DNA from: Allacma fusca
Lineage: Eukaryota; Arthropoda; Collembola; Symphypleona; Sminthuridae
Assembly (NCBI GenBank): GCA_947179485.1
Contig: OX359250.1
Span: 12,196,539 to 12,260,538, forward strand
Length of the DNA: 64,000 bases
Direction: 5' to 3'
Below, in pieces: positions 50,111 to 60,115 of this stretch. The first letter of the stretch is position 1; every line of letters starts with the position of its first letter. The translations under genes and the position numbers were made by a program. A model generated the notes under the pieces. The model was not told the DNA's origin. It made no database searches and saw nothing but the letters and a program-made list of their open reading frames with translations.

Positions 50111-52010
50111 TTCGGGGTATTTTGTGTGGGTTTCGCATTTGTTATTATTACTAAAATAATTTAGTGGATGTTAATTATTGCTTCTTAACAGCTTTACCGT
50201 GGTCCTCACCTGGTTCTTAGAATGATTGAGGTGCTAATTTTTGCGCCTTAGTGAATCTAGCAGATGCCAGTGCTTGGTATTTATTCTGGGGGTGTTTATT
50301 TTTTGTTCCAAGGGTGCTCGCAGATGTTCCGTGATGCCTCTTAGCAGGCGGAGTGTATGGGAGTGCGGAGTGAGTACATACAGCTGCCTTATAAGCTGAG
50401 TATAGCGGGGCTGTACTAGAGCATCCATAAAAGTAGCGATAGGCCCCTACAAAAGAGATTGCTCGTATAAGGAGAAAAAATAAGACTGTGTTAATAAATG
50501 CCTGCGCCTTCAAATGAATCCTGTACTATGGAGAAAATGCTCCTGTATGGAGGTCCCACTACAGTCACGGTGGACTGTACTGGGAATAAAGTTGTCTAAT
50601 GAGGACACTGTTGTGCAATAAAGGCAACTAATTCTATAGAGGAAGGAACTGGTACAGCCAAGTCCCTTAAAAGTATGAACTCTCTGTACAACGGTTGGAT
50701 TCTTGGGGAAAAGTCCAACGAATTTTTTCTCATTCCCATGTAAACAATGTCCAATTATAAAGGGGAGTGCATATGAATACACAAGAAAATAGCAGTCACA
50801 TTGGATCAAAAGCCATGGCCACTGGAGTTTCCAGAAGTACTGGGACGGACTGTACTACAAACATTTTTTCCCCCCCCTGAAGGATTTTTCGCATGTGTAT
50901 TAATTGGGCTGCTATAGAGAAGTCGGGGATGGAGAGAGGGGGACAAGTCCAGGTTACCCGGGAAGCAGTGACTATTGTCGAGGGAGGTAATGAATCAGAG
51001 GCAACAACAAGTTGAAAAGTCTCTTCTCTGATGTGACGTTCGAGTGTGGGAAGGGAAATGTTTTCTCAACTCATAGGCGGTTTCTCTCATATTTGGCTTT
51101 GGTATTTTAGTGTGTTGCACTTTTAGTAAGGATTTTATTGTTGCGGAGCAAAAGCGAGCAATGGGTGAGGTGTGAGAGGAAGTAAAGTTGTGTATTACGG
51201 CAGAGCCTCTCTACACCGGTCACCTCTAAGACAGCGCCTTCGTTATAATGGCTGCTTTGATCTTTCCCTAACACGCATGTTATATGGGAAGAGTGCCCTT
51301 TCTAATGCTGGCTCCTCATAACGCCGAAAATTCTGCATCCCTTCCAGACCGTAGTAAAGAGGTTCTCGTGCATACAAAAACTATAGTAGGGCTAGCATGT
51401 GGACTCTCATGTATCTATATATGTGATATGGGAGGCTTCACATGTATGCATAACCTTGCTAGTCGAGCAGACTTTGAAAGCCTTGGTGAAGATTTAAATC
51501 CATGAGGATCACACTGAGAGTGCATGGGAGCACAGGGCGTATGTATATATGCAAAAGTTTTTTTTTATATTTTGTTTGCCCTAGAAAATCTAATGGCATG
51601 CGAGGCTCTGGGACTTTTACATTGGGAGTATAAGATGAGAATATTGAACCAACTATGAGATTAGTTCTATTGAACCAACAATGCCCCGTGGTCCGTGGTA
51701 AAGGCAGATAATTATTTTGTAATGGATTCTTTAAATTTAAAGCACCCGTGATTTATAGAGATGGGTTGGAGGTCGGTTTTGGTCCTCACTCAGAGCCGAG
51801 CTATCTCTGTCTCCACAATTATTACACAGTACATCTTATATTAGTGATGATGACATTGGATTGGGTCCTTTTAGATCCCTACTATTAGATTACCACACTA
51901 TTAGATTACTGTCAGTGGGTTAGTGATGCATTGGATCAGTGTTACTACAGGATTATTACAATTTTATTACTAGTTCATTACTAATTGGTTGTTTATTTAT
52001 AGTAGATGGA

Positions 52011-52034
52011 ATGTGTGTGTGTGTGTGTGTGTGT
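52011..52034. repeat. (GT)n microsatellite
   Basis: 24 bp of pure GT. Confidence 0.95.
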
Positions 52035-54142
52035 GCTAATGGGATGTAGTCAATGTAGGCTGGGAAATGTTTGGTGTATGGTGCAAGTACGGATGCATTC
52101 AAGTAACTACTAATTGTGACTGAGTACAATGAGAGCTTGTGACTCTTCCAAGACTCGTATGTGTGATTTCCATGTGGGAAAATAAATAGGCTGGGAAAAA
52201 ATAAATAAAGCAGAAGATATTGGAGTGGCATTGACGCTTGCATGCAAATTGAGGACTGAATTGATTTTCTTCATTATAAATATTTTTCTACAGAAAGCCA
52301 TACATACCATTCATTAATTTTTACCTTTATTCATATATTCATTGATTTCTTCACAAAACGTCAGTATTTGCCGTAGTATTGCCAATTTTGCCACTCTAGG
52401 ATTTTAATAAATTTATTTCCCATGTCAGAGTTATTTCATATTCCTTGTCAAACACTTACTCCTCCACGAGGTCTTCAACAGAGAAGTGTGTAAGTTGGAA
52501 AAATTACATGAGCATATGTGCTAGTATTGTTTCTAGAGGATGAATTCTGGAGGGCATGTATTTTTTGGGATTTTTAATTACAAAGCATTAGAAAAGTTTT
52601 ACAAGAGTTTCGTCCCGCTTGGAGGGGATTCAACTCCTGCCATTTTATATTTCAAGGTCTCATATAGCCTTGCTGTTCTTGAATATTTTTGATCTTACTG
52701 TACAGAGAGGGGATAGGATAGGATGATGAATCCCTTTACCTAGCTATATACAGAAGCTATCGTAACATTGCCCTTGCTCTGTATACTTGTCCAACCTACC
52801 TTACCCGGCATTCGAGTATACCATCTGCTTCCAATGAATTTCCATCATCACTCCTTTTCTATAAATCTTTCATTTTGGGGATGAATTTATCTTTTACTAC
52901 AATGTAACGAAGGAATTTAAAACCATGACTTTCCGTACGCCCTTTTTTTGATGGACTTTTGTAAGTACGTACGTATACACATGAGTATACACTCAACACA
53001 CTCCACGTAGAATCTCTCTCTCCCTCTCTCTCTCTATGTCAGCCAGTAAAGGCAGAATTTCTGCTATTATAAAGAGGTGCCATTACAGAGCCTGAAGACC
53101 ACTGTATACCGGTGTCCTCTATAGAACGGCATCCTCGTCATAATCCCACCGCTGAGCTGGGCTTTCTCGTCTCTAGCAGGCGTTTTATATAAAAATGATA
53201 ACCTTTATACGAGCAATTCTTATAATAGCAGAAAGGCTGAATTTCGACATCCCTTGAGCACCGCTATACATATGTACGAGTCAGAGAGCTGTACTGTACC
53301 AGCCGTTCATGAGTGCTGGCAATGGGAAAAGTAAAGCTGCCTTTATAAGGAGGATGGCGTCCTACAAGAACCACTGTAAAGAGGTTCCACACTACTCACT
53401 GCTCGCAATCCCCACTTTCTGCAGCATGTGTCAACTTCATGTTAAACATGATAACTTTCAGGTACATACTTATACAGACTTATAGTCAACTCTTCCGTGG
53501 GTCTTTAACAGTGCTTCATACAATGTTAAAAGTAAAACAAAATTATATTTTACATGGCCTCCAACTGTCCTTCCCTATTCCTATAGTCTTACTTAGCGCT
53601 AATGGCTTCGTAGAGCAATAATGTTAGAACCTCCCAAATTTCTAGTTTTTATCAAGAACCTCTGTGAATCCCATCCATTTACTATATTTATAAAACTAAA
53701 AAATAGTTTTGCTCTTTTATATACTTGAGCTCGGCACAAAAAAAAACATTAATTCAGAAGGTGAAAAAAACTACTTTTAAGTTGTAAAAAAGCGACGTAT
53801 TAGGAATTAATGTTCTGGACAATTTCAACTATAGCCGATGGACTTGAAGTCATTACAATGTACAAGTTACGACAGCAAAGTACTAGGGCTGTTCAAGTAT
53901 CACGTAACGCATTTGGTGAGTATTAGAATTAGTGCTGGTATGCTTGGATATAGGATTAGGATAGGGATAGTGGGTCATTGTGGCACATAAGTCTAGAAGT
54001 AAAATATTCTTGGATGAATTCCCAATTAAATGACCAAAGGAGTGTTTGGAAGCTTAAGAAGTTCTGGAGTTAACAGATTATGTGGCTTGTTGAATGGCCT
54101 TATTGACATAGCAATACAGTAGTGCAGGCTTTGATTTCCAGT

Positions 54143-55120
54143 CAGTGCTCGGCACGGGTATGGGTAATACTCGGGTAAACGGGTACGGGTACGGGTATGG
54201 GTACTACCCGGGTACCGATTTTGTGTACCCGACCAATTTCGGGTACTACCCGGGTACACTTTGGTCGGCTCGAAATTTCGGGTACGGATACGGGTATGGG
54301 TACGGGTACAAGGATTTCAAAATGGGTATATACCCACCGGGTACGGGTATAATGGGGTAATTTACTCGTACCCACGACCATTGTACCCGAGTATTTGGAT
54401 ACGTTGAGAATTGAGACATTTTGATGAATTGTATACCATCATGCCCATACGTTGGAAACTTCTGTCAGTATATTTAGTGTTTCTAAAGTGCATATAGCTT
54501 ACAATTAGTGTTAATATTCTTAACCTTAAAACACAAAGTAAATGTATTCTAGACTGTGTAGCTAAAATATATGCTTTTAGGGAAACAGGTTTTAGGAAGT
54601 GTAAATAAATAAACACAAACGAGGAATAATAACAAAATAGAAGAAATGGAGAATATGATTCAGCTAAATTTTGTACGATTGGTAATATTTCAATGAATAT
54701 GCAAGTTAATTTTATTTCTAATCAAAAACGCTTCTAGTTTTTCTACTCTTCAATGAAAACATACAATATCAAATACCGCTCTAGCTAGTCAAAATTACAC
54801 ACTAAGCTGTCATACATTATTATACACAACGTACTATGTACTTCATTTAGATAAATCTGGATATAAAGTACCCGGGTACGAGTACGGGTACGACACTGAG
54901 ATACCCGAGTATGGGTACAATTTTCGAGTATTTTTCGGGTACGGGTACAATGCGGGTACAGGTACATGGTTTGAGATTACATTGCGGGTACGGGTATGAA
55001 AATTTTGTACCCGGATACTCGGGTATGGGTACGGGTATAGATACCAGATATTGCAATACCCGCACTTCGGGTACGGATACGGGTACGGGTAACGATTTTT
55101 CGTACCCGTGCCGAGCACTG
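54143..55120. mobile_element. hAT-like non-autonomous element (978 bp) with GGGTAC subterminal arrays
   Basis: Perfect terminal inverted repeats CAGTGCTCGGCACGGGTA (left) and its reverse complement (right). Both flanks carry ATTTCCAGT (54134-54142 and 55121-55129), a 9-bp direct repeat. Because the bases beside the ends are ambiguous, the true duplication may be the 8 bp typical of hAT. The CAGTG start fits hAT. About 220-250 bp at each end is packed with GGGTAC/GGGTA motifs pointing inward from both sides. The middle is AT-rich and codes for nothing recognisable. Confidence 0.85.
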
Positions 55121-55431
55121 ATTTCCAGTGATAGACTGTTATAAATAATTTAGTTCAATGAATATAATTGTTTTTTTTTAAATAAATAACCGAGTGTTCC
55201 TACAGATTATTATTTATTTTATATACAAATCATTTTTGCAAATTATTTTTACGTTCAAGTAAAAAATTTCGCATTTAAACAACTTGAATCAAAATCAAAG
55301 TCTGAGTACTAATTTAATTTTCATTTGGAAACATATTTTTGGAGTAAAAGCAAAGTAGACCGGATGGATTTCCGACTAAAACCAGGTCGATCTACTTGCA
55401 TTTCGGCAAATGTATTTTACGACAATTATAA

Positions 55432-56720
55432 AGTGGTGCCAGTGGTCTGGTCCGTACCATTTATAATGATCCAATCAGAGATGCGCAAAAGAAATAGCCT
55501 TCCTTCAAGCCTTCGAAGGCGAAAATTCAGTTAAAATTTCCCCTTCAACATATCCTAGATTGAAGCCCTCTAAAAAATCTGCCTTCCTTCACCCTTCCTT
55601 CCAAAATATTTACACTCGTTTTTGCCTTCAGCCTTCTTTTTAAAAATAGCCTTCCTTCAAATTTAAACTACAACCCGCTTAAAAACTTTTTGAACCAGCA
55701 GGATTCAGTGCAGTGAAAAGAGCGGGCACACATTGTCAGTTGTGAGTTCACGAATTGGCTGCATTGTTGCGCGAGCAGCAAAATGTCGTTTCATATGCTA
55801 TGCTTACACGTTATAGATATGTCGTGTACCTGGAAGTCTTCACGGCCTTAGAGGGCTAATATTTAGGAAGCCTTCCTTCACAATCCTTCATTGTTAGTTT
55901 TTGTGAAGGCTTCCTTCAGCCTTTGGAAAAAAGTATCCCCATCCTTCCATTCCTTCTGCACCGTTAAGAAAGTTACCTTTCCGCCTTCAAGGAAGCCTTC
56001 TTGGAAGGCTAGCCTTCGAAGGCTGCGCATCTCTGGATCCAATATTGGTCTGGTCCGACCCGGTCCTTAATTTTAATGGTCTGGTCCGGCTTGGTCCAAA
56101 GTCAGGACCAGACCATAGGACCATGGTCCTAAAAGTAAGTAAAATAAAAATATATAATTTAACAAAATCTCATATTAAAATACCAGTTTTTGTGAGAAAA
56201 TAAAAAATTCACTGAGTAAAATGTAAAAATTTAATTCAACTTTCGAGTTTTCTGGGTCATGATCTTTGGTCTGGTCTGAAGAAATGGACCAGACCAATGG
56301 GCTAGTCTGAGTTTTGGATGAAACCAATGGTTTGGTGAGCTTTGGACCAGATCAAAAGCTGGACCCAGGGATTAAATTTTTGTAAATCTCCCTGGAAGAC
56401 CATTATTGATTTTCTCAGCTAAATCTTCAGTTCCTGCAGGAAAAAATCCTTTACCTGCAAGATCCCCTGCTAAAATTCATCAATAATTTTCAAAATCCTT
56501 GTTCACACAACTTATTTCTCGGAAAGACGTTAATAATAATTGTAAAAATCCGTGCCTAAAAAGGTCAACGAATTTTAAATCCCTGTTCACAAAAAAAAAT
56601 CTGTCCTCAGAAATTTTCAAATGTTTTCTGCCAGAAATAGTTTTTCCTTTGATAGAGTCTTCCCGACTTCCCACCAAAATCCGACACCTGCCTGGGTCAG
56701 ACCAGACCACTGGCATCCCT
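55432..56720. mobile_element. GGTCTGG-rich hAT-like element, interrupted by a younger MITE
   Basis: The ends AGTGGTGCCAGTGGTCTGG and (right end, reversed) AGGGATGCCAGTGGTCTGG form about 22-bp inverted repeats with a few mismatches. Copies of GGTCTGGTCC or its complement recur near both ends and inside. No convincing 8-bp duplication; only ATAA is shared at the edges. Removing the 560-bp inner element and one 8-bp target copy leaves about 720 bp. The insertion site of the inner element falls inside this one, so this element is older. Confidence 0.7.
55476..56035. mobile_element. hAT-like MITE (560 bp) nested in GGTCTGG element
   Basis: Terminal inverted repeats CAGAGATGCGCA and TGCGCATCTCTG, flanked by a perfect 8-bp direct repeat GATCCAAT (55468-55475 and 56036-56043). 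Length of duplication and CAGAG start are diagnostic of hAT. Subterminal regions repeat CCTTCCTTC and GCCTTCGAAGGC, the latter palindromic. No transposase frame. Confidence 0.93.
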
Positions 56721-57654
56721 ATAAGTAGCCGCATGAATCAATTACAACAATTTGCTATAATTTCAAAATAAGCTTATTCCTGGAAAAAACATATGAATTG
56801 ACTTTGTACACTTGGTTCGATTTGCTTTTTGATTTGATGAAAGTTCAAACTTAAATAACCATCTTGCCTCATAATTGACGATATTATGTTCTGGAAAGAA
56901 AGAATGTACAGAAAAACGCTAAAAGCTTATTTTAATATGGTATGTATATGTTGCCGAGTTAAATTACTTAAGAAATCCAAAAAAGCAAACTTGAACAAAA
57001 GTAAGTTTTGAAAAAAAATAAATATATACTACACAATAATTATGTGTGAAGACCCAAAAATGAGAATCCATCAATTTCGAAAGGAAACATACATGTGAAA
57101 AGTTATTTAAACAGCAAAAATTAACATGCTAACTGATTGTGAGAGGCTGATCATATACATGCATGGCTTTCCAAGTTAGTGTGTGCAAATCATTTGAGTG
57201 TGAATTTTGTTTTTGAGTGGGTGAAACCTTCCACATTCAAACTCTTTCTGCAACTAACACTCACTCACGCTTAATGTGATTGTTTACTGGTAACTTGAAT
57301 CCCTAAAGCTATTTGTCATTTCACATATTTCGGATTAATTTTGGAAACTAACCAAAAATGGGGTCAACCTTGGTCAATCCATCCAATCCCTTTCCACTCA
57401 CTGTTACAAACGGTGGGTGGTGGTCAAAATGCCAGTATGTTTTTACATTACGTAATACTTGAACAGTCCTCACCACAAGGCGTATATAATAAATGTGAAT
57501 TTTTATAATGACTACATTTTTGCAGTGAAGTCATCATGAAATAAATTATCTTGAGTAATTAATACTTCAAGGCGACATGAAATGTGGAAGCAATTAAACT
57601 ACACAAAAACTTTCCCAATGCAAAACAATGCAAAATTTAACCCACTCTGACTGA

Positions 57655-57727
57655 CATCCCTGCCGGGATTCGAACCCGGGACCTTTGGATTAGAAGTCCA
57701 ACGCGCTATCCACTGCGCTACAGGGAC
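57655..57727 (-). tRNA. tRNA-Arg (anticodon TCT)
   Basis: 73 nt reading GTCCCTG at the 5' end and pairing with CAGGGAT at the 3' end (G-T at the outer pair), discriminator G. D-arm GCGC...GCGC, anticodon stem TTGGA/TCCAA with loop CTTCTAA giving anticodon TCT (reads AGA). T-arm CCGGG TTCGAAT CCCGG. The internal A box (TAGCGCAGTGG) and B box (GGTTCGAATCC) are intact, and there is no intron. CCA is not encoded, as in nuclear genes. Downstream, short T runs may act as Pol III terminators. It lies between two transposon copies. Confidence 0.97.
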
Positions 57728-58742
57728 TTGTCGTCGAGAGGAGAGGGTTTAACTACGTACTTCAAAGTAGAAACCATCCCCTGTTTTTCTATATTTATCA
57801 CCCAAAAAACATGAGCTTCAGATAACTCCAGTTCATCCAACTTTTCAGCCCAACTTCCATCATATTTTAAAGTTGAACTCCGTCATAGGTTTATTTGCAA
57901 TACATTTCCCCATAGTCAGATATCCTCAGTCAATTATTCTCCATTTATTACACATTACTCCCCACCTGCAGGACATCTCGTTCCCAACGCACCTGTATTT
58001 GGAAAAAAAAAATCTCCTATGATCCTGAGTGCGTCTACGAAACTTGAGATAACTCAACGTCAACACTCCATCCACACACACACGCCCTGGAATTTGGAAT
58101 CCCATTCCCTATGCCCTCTCTCTCTACAACAGCACCCCTAAAAGGAGCCAAATATCACTTATAATGGCCGGCTCTCGTTCTCGTACAAGGGAAAAATTAA
58201 CAATATCATCATATCAGCCGGAATATAAGCCAAAAATATTTTTTGGCCCCATATAAACAGACAGTATATAAACAGACAATACTTCACTATACACACCATA
58301 AAAATTACCATCATATGGAACTATCGGCAATGTCCCCAAATTCCCTTGCCCCAATAAAAATACAAAAAATCCCATTAAATGACAGACGTCTCTTATAGCG
58401 AGAGGTTCACTGCACATGCTCTTATAAGGACCAAATTAAAGTCGTGGTGAGTGGGAATGGTTCCAAATATTTTCCCCTCTTTAAAGGAATCCTCTCGAAA
58501 TGGCGTCTCCTATAGCGAGGGTCAGTCTGTCTCAAGTCTCAACTCTCAACTCAAGTCTCAACACTCTCCACCCTCATTCAATAGCATCATACTTTTTTTT
58601 TTTATCATTTACTATTTAATAAAATTTAACTCTAAATCCTGATCTTTGAACTTTCTCTTGACTTGAATGATACTATATCCTAAACTTTACTTAAAATCAT
58701 TCTGGAATGAATGAACTGTATCTGAACAAAAACAAATGGTTT
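57728..58742. other. Intergenic, with possible pogo/Tigger-like remnant
   Basis: No gene. The stretch at about 58130-58520 repeats phrases such as TCTCTTATAGCGAGAGG and TCTCCTATAGCGAGGG, and its two ends are weakly inverted relative to each other, as in old pogo-like elements. A poly-T run lies at about 58591-58601. Confidence 0.4.
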
Positions 58743-58750
58743 CTCCCTGT

Positions 58751-59425
58751 CAGTGCTCTCAGTTAGACACCCTTACTTACTCTTTACTCATAATTTTGCC
58801 TCTCATGATGTCCAGTACTTACTTTTTACTTACTCAGGGGCTTCATGGTAGCTATCTGACTTACTCTTTATTCCCTCAAAATTTCGGGTCGCAGTGTAAT
58901 ACTTACTCTTTACTTACTTATTCGCAAAAATAAGCTGATATTACTTACTCTTTACTTACTTTTGTCTGCATAGTACTCAAGTAATACTTACGCATTTTCA
59001 AATATAATCCACGTCACTGCCATCTTTGGTAGTGTAGTCAACGACTCAAGTTTAACGATTTGCATCGTCGCAAGTATTTAAAGGCATTGTTTGCCTATGG
59101 CCTGTGTTATCTGCCTCCATAAACCATATATAAGTCATGGATATTGTCGGAGAACATTTTTTCTATGGTAGTTACTCCAGTAAAGAAGAGTTTACTTACT
59201 CAATACTTACTTTTTGATACTTTGCAGTTCGTCTTACTTACTCATTACTTAAATTACACCGGGGAATGAGTGTTCGTACTTACTCTTTACTTACTTAAAC
59301 ATCAACCTTTTTAAAATTACTTACTCATTACTTACTCATACTCGCAGGTGTGAGTACGAGTAAGTACAATACTCACTTACTCCCTTTATGAAAAATTCGA
59401 GTAATGAGTAAAATTGAGAGCACTG
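58751..59425. mobile_element. hAT-like MITE (675 bp) with TTACTTACT subterminal arrays
   Basis: Terminal inverted repeats CAGTGCTCTCA and TGAGAGCACTG, flanked by a perfect 8-bp direct repeat CTCCCTGT (58743-58750 and 59426-59433). Multiple copies of CTTACTCTTTACTTACT crowd both halves. The first six bases (CAGTGC) and the CAGTGCTC octamer match the 978-bp element upstream, so the two may share a transposase source. No coding capacity. Confidence 0.94.
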
Positions 59426-59433
59426 CTCCCTGT

Positions 59434-60115
59434 AAGGAAGTAAGACTGCCGCTATAAAAAATGTACCATTAAATCTAGGAGTATGTACGTAATTTGTACT
59501 TCAACTTCAGCATATATTGAACATATGGTGGGCTCATTCGGCTCCTGTAAGTAAGTAGGTACATATAATCCCTATCCCTGAAATAAATACAAATCTAATA
59601 ACAAGTAACGGTCCCACGACCCGCACGACATCTCCGCGTAGGGAATGTAAACAAACTTTTGGCGCGAGAATTCAAAACTCACCACGTTCTCCAGAGGTAT
59701 ATAGGAGGCAGGCTGAGTGGGAATGTGCTCGTGACCCCCCTTTGGACTAGACTTCGTCTCTTATGGTATTAACCCTCAATCATTATCATCCCTCCAGGAG
59801 CGGACGGAGGAATCCATTTTTAGGGTATTGAAGAGAGGAGCAGACAACGTGGTCATCCCTCGTGGTACTTTTTCAACACTGATCTCGATCCGGCAGACCT
59901 GAAGCTATACAGAAAAATTCAAGGAGATTCCTCACACTCAGAATTGAGACACTGCAAGAGTTCCAGGGGATTTTAGTCGTAGTTACGTTGAAGTCAGTGG
60001 ACATTCTGTGGGTAATGGCTCCCTCCAGACATTTCTACTCAATTGTTGGGATCAGCTAATATTGACAATTTATTTGTTCGGAATAGGGACTCCTCGTGTC
60101 ATCTAATTTATTGAA
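59434..60115. other. Upstream region and probable 5' UTR of mRpL52
   Basis: Contains the E2F-like site and TATA-like motif listed separately. A minus-strand GTGAGT donor-like site sits close to the promoter (around 59678), hinting at a divergent transcript, but I see no coding exon there. Confidence 0.5.
59658..59703 (+). promoter_or_regulatory. Candidate mRpL52 promoter: E2F-like site and TATA-like motif
   Basis: TTTGGCGC (59658-59665) fits the E2F/DP consensus TTTSSCGC. TATATA at 59698-59703 lies 33 bp downstream of it. Both are 410-460 bp before the mRpL52 ATG, so a long 5' UTR would be needed. Motif-only evidence. Confidence 0.35.

Larger units (their letters stand above)
48664..53884. 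other. Intergenic region with degenerate repeats, no gene
   Basis: No coding exon recognised. Contents: T-rich tracts at about 49021-49063, two families of degenerate tandem repeats (49418-49604 and about 49700-50110), old dispersed repeat copies near 51195-51250 and 53085-53150, (GT)n at 52011-52034 and an interrupted CT tract at 53012-53035. Confidence 0.7.
53885..57470. mobile_element. Outer inverted-repeat DNA transposon remnant hosting nested elements
   Basis: The left end starts AGGGCTGTTCAAGTATCACG. The right end, read on the minus strand, starts AGGACTGTTCAAGTATTACG. The first 25 bp match at 22 positions. No clear target duplication is visible, and no transposase frame lies inside. 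About 2.3 kb of its interior is later insertions (54134-55129 and about 55432-56720), leaving roughly 1.3 kb of its own sequence. The superfamily is not assigned. The two ends could also belong to separate copies of one family, but their opposite orientation and similarity favour a single element. Confidence 0.65.

Noticed and set aside
54150..55110. GGGTAC arrays as interstitial telomere repeats
   Set aside because: The motif is not an arthropod telomere repeat (TTAGG), and the arrays sit exactly inside a pair of inverted ends with flanking direct repeats.
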